Source of the DNA: Candidatus Magnetocorallium paracelense
GTDB lineage: Bacteria; Nitrospirota; Thermodesulfovibrionia; Thermodesulfovibrionales; Magnetobacteriaceae
Direction: 5' to 3'
NCBI GenBank assembly: GCA_029001845.1
Contig: JAREWP010000100.1
Span: forward strand, 1-64,000
DNA length: 64,000 nucleotides
Shown here one piece after another: positions 1 through 7,833 of the stretch. Position 1 is the stretch's first letter, and each line of letters starts with the position of its first letter. The position numbers and the translations under genes are program-made. Under the pieces are notes generated by a model that did not search any database, was not told the origin of the DNA, and was given only the letters and a program-made list of their open reading frames with translations.

Positions 1-2
1 TA

Positions 3-2126
3 TTGAGCATCATTAACGACATACTCGATTTTTCAAAAATGGATGCCGGTAAACTAAATCTCGAGTCAACTGATTTTCAGCTCAACGAAGTATTAAATCA
101 ACTGGCCGATATGTTCGGACGTCAGGCAGCTGAAAAGGATATCGAGCTTGTTATATTTCCATCTCTTGAACTGCCGCCTGCTTTGATTGGTGACTCATTA
201 CGTTTGAATCAGGTCTTATCAAATCTTCTTGCCAATGCCATAAAATTTACTGATCAAGGTGAAATCATATTACGGGCAAAGCTTATAGAGAAGGTTGCGG
301 ATAAGGTCGTATTAGAGTTTTCAGTAGAAGACACCGGAGTAGGTATAAAAGAAGATGATCTGTCCAAATTATTTGATTCCTTTATCCAGGCCGACGGCTC
401 TACGTCACGTAAATACGGAGGGACGGGACTCGGGCTTGCCATCTCAAAGCATATTGTAGAAATGATGGATGGACGCATATGGGCTGAAAGCACACCCGAC
501 AAGGGAAGCGCATTTTATTTTACCGCAGGTTTCGGATATAGGCCGGAACAAGAGAATCGTCGTTTTTCCTGCGACAGTTTACATGGCATGAAAGTTTTGA
601 TAGTTGATGACAACGCCTCAAATCGAGAGGCGTTAACCGAACTTGTCCGCTCGCTTTCCTTTGATCCGGTGTCCGTCGACTCCGGTGAAGAGGCTATAAA
701 GACCCTGGGCAGGTCAGTTACCGAAGAGAGTCCCTATGGCGTTATTTTAATGGACCGGAATATGCCGGAAAAAGACGGTCTTGAAACTACAAGGGAGATA
801 CTCGCCAGAGATGAATTTTTCGGAGAATGCAATAAAGTGGATCCCCCGACAAGGATACCTAAAATACTGCTTCTTATTACATTAGGTAATGAAGAAATCA
901 TACAAGAGGTTGAAAAAACAGGAGTAAACGATGTTTTAATAAAGCCGGTGACTCAATCGGTTTTATTTGACACTATTATGAAAGTCTTTGGCCAATCATA
1001 TGTTACAGAACTTACTCATAGCAGCGCTATCGCGGATGAAAATGAGGTGAGGTCTCGAATAGGAGGGGCAAAGGTGCTTGTAGTAGAGGATAACAATATC
1101 AATCGGCAGATTGCAGAGGAATATCTTGAAAGAGTCGGAGTAACCGTCGATTTGGCCGTAAACGGTTTTGAAGCCCTTCGTTATATAAATGAAAATGATT
1201 ATAACGCCGTACTCATGGATATTCAAATGCCTGAGATGGATGGTTTCCAGGCGACTGCAAGGATTCGTGAAGATGAAAGATTTCATGAGCTGCCGATAAT
1301 CGCCATGACGGCCCATGCAATGAAAGGAGATCAGGAGAGGTGCCTCTCCTCCGGCATGGATGATTATGTAACAAAGCCGATAGAGCCTGATGTTCTATAT
1401 ACGCAGCTTATGAAATGGATCAAAAAAACAGAGAAAGCATTCCCTGTTGCCGAAGTCCGAATCCCTGTTTCAGGTGAGCAAGAAGATAGAGAAATACCAT
1501 ATCTGTCACCCGGAATCGACAGGGAAACGATTATCAGGAGATTTCGAGGTAATACGATAAAAATAGAGGGCCTGCTTATGGATTTTTACAAAGACTTCAA
1601 TGAAAGTCCCTCTAAAATAAGGGCATTGCTTGAAAATGATGAACTTGAAAGCGCCGGGGAGGAAATCCACATGATAAAAGGAGTCTCCGGTAACCTGGCT
1701 GCCGATGATTTACACAGACTTGCGTCTGAGCTGGAAAAAAAGATCAGAAACAAAGAAAAAACCGCCTTAAACTCAATGCTTGAGAAATTTGAAGAATCTA
1801 TGTTCCTTGTATTAAATCGTTGCAAGGAAATCGTTGACGCCAATGAAGAAAGGAGCCGCCTGAAAGAGACTTCCCATAGAGAGGATAGAGACATCACTCA
1901 GGACAAGGAAAAGATCGAGCTTTTGATAAGAGAGATGCATACTCTTTTGGAAGGACAGAATGTTAAAGCCGGTAAACGTATTCAGGATCTTAAGCAATTT
2001 CTAAAAAGCAGTAAATATGACAAGGATATGAACGGAATGGACGAAATGTTGAGGCGCTTTGATTTCAAAAACGCTCTTGAAGTGCTTAATACGATCGCCG
2101 TTGATCTTGAGATATCTCTGAAATGA
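3..2126 (+). CDS. Hybrid sensor histidine kinase, 3' part (HATPase-REC-REC-HPt)
   Basis: This is the C-terminal part of a large phosphorelay kinase whose N-terminus lies upstream of the window. The first codon is TTG, but it is internal to the gene, because the reading begins with [15 protein letters not shown], the second helix of a HisKA domain whose phospho-histidine is missing here. Next comes a HATPase_c domain (about residues 30-180) with DTGVGIK and GTGLGLAIS. A first receiver follows (about 195-330, acceptor D in LMDRNMP), then a second receiver (about 355-475, D in LMDIQMPEMDG). An HPt domain (about 510-610) carries the histidine in EIHMIKG. The order fits a multi-step phosphorelay. 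The output partner is not identifiable, and the GGDEF regulator just downstream is a candidate by position only. Confidence 0.9.
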   Translation: MSIINDILDFSKMDAGKLNLESTDFQLNEVLNQLADMFGRQAAEKDIELVIFPSLELPPALIGDSLRLNQVLSNLLANAIKFTDQGEIILRAKLIEKVADKVVLEFSVEDTGVGIKEDDLSKLFDSFIQADGSTSRKYGGTGLGLAISKHIVEMMDGRIWAESTPDKGSAFYFTAGFGYRPEQENRRFSCDSLHGMKVLIVDDNASNREALTELVRSLSFDPVSVDSGEEAIKTLGRSVTEESPYGVILMDRNMPEKDGLETTREILARDEFFGECNKVDPPTRIPKILLLITLGNEEIIQEVEKTGVNDVLIKPVTQSVLFDTIMKVFGQSYVTELTHSSAIADENEVRSRIGGAKVLVVEDNNINRQIAEEYLERVGVTVDLAVNGFEALRYINENDYNAVLMDIQMPEMDGFQATARIREDERFHELPIIAMTAHAMKGDQERCLSSGMDDYVTKPIEPDVLYTQLMKWIKKTEKAFPVAEVRIPVSGEQEDREIPYLSPGIDRETIIRRFRGNTIKIEGLLMDFYKDFNESPSKIRALLENDELESAGEEIHMIKGVSGNLAADDLHRLASELEKKIRNKEKTALNSMLEKFEESMFLVLNRCKEIVDANEERSRLKETSHREDRDITQDKEKIELLIREMHTLLEGQNVKAGKRIQDLKQFLKSSKYDKDMNGMDEMLRRFDFKNALEVLNTIAVDLEISLK

Positions 2127-2275
2127 CATAAGAGATGAGTAAATCACTGAACTGATCATATCCTTATTAATGAATCATAGCTGTTTATCTGTATAATGTT
2201 TTTTTGATTCAGAGTACAGTTTATTACCGAATCATTAATGAAACGTAGTGTTTTTAGTTATTGGTGTTTAAACTT

Positions 2276-3187
2276 ATGGATTCAACAGTAAAAGCTAAAA
2301 TATTAATTGTCGATGATTCACCGATTAACATCACGGCGCTTGTGGAGATATTGGAAACCGAGTATGACATTTTTGTTGCAACGAATGGCGGGGACGCGTT
2401 AAAGATTGCTGAAAAGCAGAAGCCTGACCTTATTCTGCTGGATATTGTAATGCCTGAAATAGATGGTTTTGAAATATGTAAAAAACTAAAATCAGACGAA
2501 TCGACATCATCCATTCCTGTAATCTTTGTAACCGGCAGTATCTCTGAACATGATGAAACCGAGGGGTTTGATATCGGCGCGGTGGACTATATCAACAAAC
2601 CGGTGCGCAAGGCAATTGTCAAGGCCAGGGTTAGAAGTCATCTTGAGACCAAAAGACAACGCGATATGCTTGAGAATCTTACAAAAATTGACGGACTTAC
2701 GGGAATACCGAATCGCAGAAATTTTGACGAAGTTCTGCTTAGTAAGTGGCGGTGCGCTCAAAAAAGTGAAACCCATTTATCTATTGCAATGATTGATATT
2801 GATCACTTCAAACAATATAATGACACCTATGGTCACGCCACGGGAGACTCTTGTTTAAGGAAGGTCGCGCAGGCTTTGATCGGCTCTTGTAAAAGACCCG
2901 GCGATTTTGTCGCTCGTTACGGTGGTGAAGAGTTTGCGGTCATTCTTTCTGAAACAGATAAAAATGCAGCCCTTGTCGTTCTCGAAAGAATGAAAGAAAA
3001 CATCAAGTCGCTTTTAATCGAACATTCCAGCTCAAATGTAAGTAATTATATTACCTTAAGCATTGGATTGGCATCAATGGTTCCTATAAAGGACTTCTCT
3101 CCCGACTCCTTAGTTGAAAAAGCGGATCAGATACTTTATCAGGCTAAGAAAAACGGACGTAATAGGATTGAAGTGGCTTATAAGTAA
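2276..3187 (+). CDS. Response regulator with GGDEF domain (diguanylate cyclase)
   Basis: The protein has an N-terminal receiver domain (about residues 5-120, acceptor D in LLDIVMPEIDG, conserved K in INKPVRK) and a C-terminal GGDEF domain (about 135-300). The signature is GGEEF, which is catalytically competent, so c-di-GMP synthesis from two GTP under phosphorylation control is expected. No RxxD inhibitory site is obvious just upstream of the signature. I chose the ATG at 2276 over an in-frame TTG 15 bases earlier because the receiver begins at once with AKILIVDD; neither start has a strong Shine-Dalgarno. The gene follows the phosphorelay kinase after about 150 bases on the same strand. Assignment of the domains is secure; the signal and target are unknown. 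Confidence 0.93.
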   Translation: MDSTVKAKILIVDDSPINITALVEILETEYDIFVATNGGDALKIAEKQKPDLILLDIVMPEIDGFEICKKLKSDESTSSIPVIFVTGSISEHDETEGFDIGAVDYINKPVRKAIVKARVRSHLETKRQRDMLENLTKIDGLTGIPNRRNFDEVLLSKWRCAQKSETHLSIAMIDIDHFKQYNDTYGHATGDSCLRKVAQALIGSCKRPGDFVARYGGEEFAVILSETDKNAALVVLERMKENIKSLLIEHSSSNVSNYITLSIGLASMVPIKDFSPDSLVEKADQILYQAKKNGRNRIEVAYK

Positions 3188-3445
3188 AATAAAAAAAGGC
3201 TTTTTACAATGTTAAAATTATATCCTCACATTTCTCAACATACAACCGAGAAGATAACTGGAAGTAAGGTTACGCAGTATAGCTTATACAAAGTAGCTTT
3301 TTGAAATTTGAAAAATTTAATGATATAAGAACGATATAAGAATGAAAGTCGCTTCGATAAAATGTATATTTTTTGTAACTATTCAGCGAGTCACCAATGG
3401 TGTGCAATATTTGCACACTATAATTTCATTAACTAATATGAGATA

Positions 3446-3718
3446 ATGTTCTCAATGACAATTGAGAACATAGAGATAGAGGAGACAATAAAGCGAGTAC
3501 GCGAACTATTGTCCGAGGAGAAGGATATTTCACCTGCATTAAAAGCAGCCATAGAAGTAATGATGGTAGCTTTAACATTAGTATACAAGAGATTAGGGAT
3601 AAACAGTACAAATAGTAGCAAACCGCCATCCCAAGACCCGAACCGGAAAAAGATAAAGAAAGTAAGCGGTAAAAAGGCAGGTGGTCAAAAACGAATTAAA
3701 GAAGTATACCCTTCCTGA
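3446..3718 (+). pseudogene. IS66-family transposase, N-terminal fragment
   Basis: The 90-residue reading frame has the N-terminal features of IS66 TnpC transposases. It starts with a helical segment and continues with the hallmark basic linker RLGINSTNSSKPPSQDP and GKKAGGQ. The rest of the protein (zinc-binding region, DDE core) is missing: the frame runs out 25 codons after the linker and nothing resembling the catalytic part follows. It is therefore a relic. No terminal inverted repeat could be assigned. It marks the start of a decayed stretch reaching to the truncated glycosidase. Confidence 0.75.
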
Positions 3719-3797
3719 AAGTATGGCAGCTGAAGTAAATGAATTGTCCGGCCTTATAAAGAAGTATAAATTTAAAGAGGCTAAAGAATTATATGAA

Positions 3798-3974
3798 TTA
3801 CTTACAAAAAGGCCTGAAGTTTGAGAATGAGAGAATTTTAATTAATTGGATATAAAAACAACGATTGACAAACTTGGTGCTGTGGATTGTTCCTTCCCTT
3901 GTAATGAACTCCTCGATAGTACCTTGTAATGCTTCCGGGGTTAGTTTATCTATTGGTATAGTTATATTTGACAT
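3798..3974 (-). pseudogene. YheU-like (UPF0270) N-terminal fragment
   Basis: On the minus strand a 58-codon frame begins with ATG and reads MSNITIPIDKLTPEAL, followed by IEEFITREGT. This matches the N-terminal half of the small YheU/UPF0270 family, where an IP..LxPExL stretch precedes EEFxxREGT(D)YG. After REGT the reading changes to unrelated residues, so the C-terminal half is lost by rearrangement or frameshift. On the opposite strand, a frame ending at about 3824 (reading LPESMAAEVNELSGLIKK) looks like the tail of another broken gene, perhaps the HPt tail of a sensor kinase. Family assignment rests on a short match. Confidence 0.45.
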
Positions 3975-4086
3975 GAATTAGTGTTGACTGATATAAAATT
4001 CAAGTTATTAAGGAAACAGTACTAAAAAAGAATACAGAAATGATATTCTTAGTAATTATACATATTTTGAGGGAAAATGAGAATAT

Positions 4087-4473
4087 ATGAGTACAAAAGT
4101 ACCTGTTTTAGTAGATAAAGACCGATTCTATATCTCTCAAGTTGAATATAAGGATAAAATCCCAAAATTTCTTGAGGTAAGGGGTCTTCCTGTCGATATT
4201 CCGACAGAAGGATATGAAGACCTTGATCTGTTTATCCATAAAACCATTACTTCTGATCCTGATGACCTTGATCCGGACAGACAATTGACAATAAGCGAGG
4301 GTAAGACCGGAATGGCGATAACTAATGTTGGAGATTTGGAGGAAGCGTCCTCGGCAGTAGTAGATATACTAAATTATCACCGGGAAATCGGTAATCCAGA
4401 GGCTATATCCAAGGCTACCAAGCAGATATTGAAGGATAAGAGCAGTCTTTCCCCACGGTATAAATGGAAATAA
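4087..4473 (+). CDS. Hypothetical protein, 128 aa
   Basis: I do not recognise this protein. It is acidic and soluble-looking, without a signal peptide or membrane segment. It has a central DPDDLDPDR stretch and a helical C-terminus ending in YKWK. The ATG is preceded by a purine-rich stretch (GAGGGAAAATGAG) that could act as a ribosome-binding site. It stands alone between decayed IS/YheU fragments and a MITE-like repeat, so it may belong to the accessory material. The frame is open throughout and amino-acid composition looks normal, which is why I keep it as a gene. Confidence 0.5.
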   Translation: MSTKVPVLVDKDRFYISQVEYKDKIPKFLEVRGLPVDIPTEGYEDLDLFIHKTITSDPDDLDPDRQLTISEGKTGMAITNVGDLEEASSAVVDILNYHREIGNPEAISKATKQILKDKSSLSPRYKWK

Positions 4474-4740
4474 CGGTACACATTGAGTAGAGACAGAGCT
4501 AAAGAAATATAACGAAAAAGACCGGACTCTGTGCGGGTTACTGGAAGAAGGGATTTTTTCTAAGCTTCTGAATTCACGCGTAGATGATTTATCAATCGAC
4601 AAAAGTGGATTTTTTCTCAAGAATGCAGATATAATTTGAATATCACAAAACCCGGGAAGGGCTGGATCGAACACTGCATATACAAAACTGTTTAATTAGC
4701 TATCTCTTGCTATCGTTAATCAATATTAAAATTTGCATAT

Positions 4741-5003
4741 GGCCCTTATAAAAATTATTACTTAACCCTATATATTAGAAATATATTTTCCTAACTCGGC
4801 ATAACCGAAACCAAATAAGATTTTCGGAACGTTTTAATGACAAAATTCAAATGTCAAATCAAATCCAAATGACTAAATGCCAAAACTTGCTTTCATGCTT
4901 TTTTAACATTTGAGCTTTGGTTTTGGTTTGGCATTTGAGTTTTGGAATTTGACATTAAAAAAATATTGGTGCTTTTTCGCGCACAATTTTACTTATAAGG
5001 GCC
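4741..5003. repeat. MITE-like element with terminal inverted repeats
   Basis: The stretch begins GGCCCTTATAAaaatt and ends with aattttacTTATAAGGGCC, giving 11-base inverted ends inside an otherwise non-coding gap. Internally there is a second imperfect palindrome: AATGCCAAAAC at about 4877 pairs with GTTTTGGTTTGGCATT at about 4920-4937. The last 38 bases before the right end (4962-4999) recur in inverted orientation at 24381-24418, just downstream of the full-length glycosidase gene. No target-site duplication is clear. It carries no gene, and the remaining sequence from 4474 to 4740 shows nothing recognisable. Confidence 0.6.
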
Positions 5004-5073
5004 TAATACTTATACATAGATTAATAGCAACGATATTTCGATTCTTTTCATATAAGGAGTGGAGGAATTAACT

Positions 5074-6444
5074 GTGTTTAAATCAACAATTATACGGATC
5101 ATATGTGTTTTTGGAATTTTTTTTGCCGGACCTCTTTACTCTCAGCCGCAGTTGCCAATTGGAATGAATTTGACGAAGATTAATTATTATACTAATGAAC
5201 TGTTATTTTCTGATCTTGCTAAAACTCTAGGCGGAGGGACATACGGGTATGACGGGTTTGGCACAGGTGGATGGTTAACTAAGGATGAAGGGAGTCATGA
5301 GTGGGATACAGGGAAAATCGCTGATATTCCAATGGACGAACAAGGCTATCCTCTGGAGATACCTTATAATGGTTCGTATGTTCATGCCCTTTTTTCCAAT
5401 AATTATCCTGAAGGCACCTACCTTGTATTGTATGATGGTGAAGGAGTGGTGCATGTTTCTGATCCACGTAGTGGTGGAACCTATGAGATAGAAAACACAC
5501 CCGGTAAAATTATTTTTTATTTGAGTGGAAAAGGACTTGAGGATCAGGTTAATGGTATTGGAGAGGTAAAATTTAACCAATTGATTATTAAATCATCTAC
5601 AAAGGGAAATCATGTGAGAAATATTAGGATTATTCCAGCCTCTATGGAGTTCACCTATGAGGACAATCTTTTTTATAAGCCCTTTCTTGAAGCAGTTCGA
5701 CCATTCCAGACTATTCGGTTAATGCAGACTCAACATACTAATGGGCAGTATTATGTCAACCCTGATGATCCGGCTGATGTCTCAGCTCTTCCAACAGATA
5801 CTCATACTGAGTTCGCCGGCAAAATATACTGGGAGGATCGGAGAAAGCCGGATGATTTTACTCAGGAGTCAACTCCCGGAAAGGCTGTGTGTTATGAATA
5901 TCTACTGCAATTGAGTAATGAAGTACGGGCTAATGCATGGTTGTCCATCCCTCACAGAGCAGACAAGCATTATAATTATGAACTCGCTAAATTAGTTAAG
6001 GAAACACTTGATCCCGACCTAAAAATCTATATCCAATACTCCAATGAAGTGTGGAATCATGCTGACGAGTTCCCACAGTCGCAATGGATTAATAATAATG
6101 CTCCCGGAGCGTCAGCCGATATCCAAGCCGCCTTGGCCGCCCTTCCGGATTATCCTGAAAAAATGGCCTATATGCAAAAATATATATTTGATATCTGGCT
6201 AACAGTTTTTACCGGAGAGGAGCGGAAAAGACTTGTACTGGTCGCCACGTCTCAACATGCACAACCGGTCGGCATTCAACAGCATCCTCCCGTGGCGGCA
6301 CTACAGCAACCGGAATTTTTAGGAGTTATTTTTAAAATATCTTCTTTGACTATGGCAGCTAAACAACCGGTCCCTTTGGTTAGATCAATAGCATCAAAAG
6401 TACAATTTAACCGGCAGGCTCCGCACTCCATACAACCGGGATAG
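5074..6444 (+). pseudogene. 3'-truncated secreted glycosidase-like protein (paralogue of the 20.4 kb gene)
   Basis: The GTG start has a good GGAGG Shine-Dalgarno eight bases upstream; a GTG five codons earlier overlaps that site and is less likely. A signal peptide (IIRIICVFGIFFAG) precedes LPIGMNLTK. The protein aligns by eye with the N-terminal half of the large hydrolase at 20431: IGMNL/IGTNL at the mature start, EGTYLVLYDGEG/AGEYTLLWEGDG, and YSNEVWN/YGNEHWN near residue 321, a likely TIM-barrel acid/base region. Resemblance stops at about 6270. From 6276 onward the frame only reads the antisense of hgcB, so the last 55 or so residues are not native. The gene has lost its barrel end and any downstream modules, so it is probably inactive. 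Confidence 0.75.
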
Positions 6445-6548
6445 TCTATCAGCACAGCCTTGGAATCAACCAGTGCAATTACTCCCTGAGGGCAAACATG
6501 GATGCATTGACTGCATCCGGTACATTTATTCGTATTAAACTCAATCAC
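6276..6548 (-). CDS. hgcB: HgcB, 2[4Fe-4S] ferredoxin for mercury methylation
   Basis: This 90-residue ferredoxin starts with GTG, which overlaps the TGA stop of hgcA (GTGA), so the two are translationally coupled. Two cluster motifs are present: CxxCxxCxxxCP near residues 9-19 and CMECGACRLNC at 39-49, the latter typical of HgcB. A single later cysteine, Cys62 in GTGCLAA, fits the conserved lone cysteine of HgcB, and the protein ends in cysteine pairs. There are two pairs here (Cys81-82 and Cys89-90) in a short glycine/serine tail; HgcB is known for one terminal pair. In the family HgcB passes low-potential electrons to the HgcA corrinoid and may bind Hg(II). Assignment follows from motifs plus coupling to hgcA. 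Its stop codon lies exactly where the truncated glycosidase reading ends. Confidence 0.9.
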   Translation of the reverse strand: MIEFNTNKCTGCSQCIHVCPQGVIALVDSKAVLIDYPGCMECGACRLNCTFDAIDLTKGTGCLAAIVKEDILKITPKNSGCCSAATGGCC

Positions 6549-7564
6549 CCTATAACTCCTTGTATAATAATCAGACTCAAATTACCCAGAAAAAAGAGAG
6601 CCGCCACCGGTAAAAAGCGGATAATTTCTTTCTTTACCAATGAATAATTACTCACACCGCTGTTCCCTGTATAATACAAACCAAAAAAAAGGCTGATGGC
6701 TACAATGTAGGTAAAATAGGCGCCATATAATAGAGGATTAAAGTCTGTCTTGCTGATTATGGACCGGCCGATTCCCAGGGCGAGAGAGATAATTCCTGCC
6801 AGAATCAAGCCTTTCAAAGCAAACGATCGAGTGGGCAGCAAGGGAAACAGGAGGATATACGATATCCCTATAAACAGGCTGAGAGGGATAACCTGCCAGT
6901 GAAAGCCGGTGTGCATAAGCAAATCCAGAGCAAACAGGCCTATGGCAATCAGAATAATATATTTTGCAAATTGTAACATTGACGGCGCCAGAGAAAAACT
7001 GCGGTCTCCCAAGTCGAAGCGATACACAGCGCTCTTGCAGCTCTGTAGAGGCTGTTCATCCAGCCAGGCGGGTAAGTCCGAGACATACACAGGTCCGATC
7101 ACCGGCATTAAGCCTCCGTCCCGCAGCTCCTTCAACGATACCCCGGAAAGAGACAATTTCGGCAGCACAACTTGTAGTTTGGCATCCTCTGGCTTGAGAA
7201 TTTCATCGGGATAGAGTTCCAGCTGACGAAAAATTTCCTTAGCCGAAAATTGTCCTTTCCCTGCGGAGCACCACACATTGATTCCTTTGGTATCAATAAT
7301 CAGAATCCGCACATTACGACTTCTGATAATGCGCCATAGCATAAAGACCGTTAAATGATAATTACAACTGACCAGTAAAGGCGTATCACGGTCATAAACA
7401 TTTCCGGTATAATAGAGCCCCGGTTCCAGGGCCATCGCTTGTCGGTAAGATCGCAACCAGCAATAGAGGGCTTTAAACAGGTCGAGAAGGGAGAAATCCA
7501 GCTTTTTAGTTTTGGCTCCCACAGGGGTTTTACTGCAACAAGAGGTTTTACATCCACATTCCAT
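6545..7564 (-). CDS. hgcA: HgcA, corrinoid membrane protein for mercury methylation
   Basis: The 339-residue length matches HgcA. The cap-helix signature reads NVWCSAGKG with the cobalt-ligand cysteine at residue 99; the usual form is N(V/I)WCA(A/S)GK, so the residue after Cys is Ser instead of Ala. Other family features are EPGLYYTGN at 47-55, the LVSCNYHLT strand before the cap helix, VIGPVYVSDLPAWL after the corrinoid domain, and about five membrane segments between residues 200 and 337. The protein is expected to transfer a corrinoid-bound methyl group to Hg(II), giving methylmercury, at the cytoplasmic membrane. The N-terminus MECGCKTSCC has four cysteines, which I do not know as a general HgcA feature. 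A clear AAGGAG site precedes the ATG, and a sigma-70-like promoter lies just upstream. It is a remote member next to the PF03599-type corrinoid proteins, but the HgcB partner makes the call firm. Confidence 0.9.
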   Translation of the reverse strand: MECGCKTSCCSKTPVGAKTKKLDFSLLDLFKALYCWLRSYRQAMALEPGLYYTGNVYDRDTPLLVSCNYHLTVFMLWRIIRSRNVRILIIDTKGINVWCSAGKGQFSAKEIFRQLELYPDEILKPEDAKLQVVLPKLSLSGVSLKELRDGGLMPVIGPVYVSDLPAWLDEQPLQSCKSAVYRFDLGDRSFSLAPSMLQFAKYIILIAIGLFALDLLMHTGFHWQVIPLSLFIGISYILLFPLLPTRSFALKGLILAGIISLALGIGRSIISKTDFNPLLYGAYFTYIVAISLFFGLYYTGNSGVSNYSLVKKEIIRFLPVAALFFLGNLSLIIIQGVIG

Positions 7565-7596
7565 GCAATACTCCTTAGATTAAATATTCTAATGAT

Positions 7597-7625
7597 AGTA
7601 TATGCCAAAAACAGTATATAATCAA
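7597..7625 (-). promoter_or_regulatory. Predicted sigma-70 promoter of hgcAB
   Basis: Read on the minus strand, TTGATT and TATACT are separated by 17 bases, close to consensus. Transcription would start near 7590 and give a leader of about 26 bases that contains the AAGGAG ribosome-binding site of hgcA. No clear operator palindrome overlaps it. Confidence 0.55.
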
Positions 7626-7833
7626 GTCATTTGAGTTTTTTTTCTTGCACCACTGCTTCTTCTTTAATATTTTCATGCTTTGTGGTGGCCCGGAGGATCA
7701 TGGGTGTTTAATACGTAATATCAGACCAACACAACGGCAACAGCTAGGGGCCGATTCCTGCCCTTATCCACTTAAAATGAGTTTCTACGGTAATAATTGA
7801 AGTTTATAGGCAGTATGTTGCATAATTGTAAAA

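Noticed and set aside
6276-6444. C-terminal 55 residues of the truncated glycosidase reading frame
   Set aside because: These codons are only the reverse complement of hgcB and have no counterpart in the full-length paralogue.
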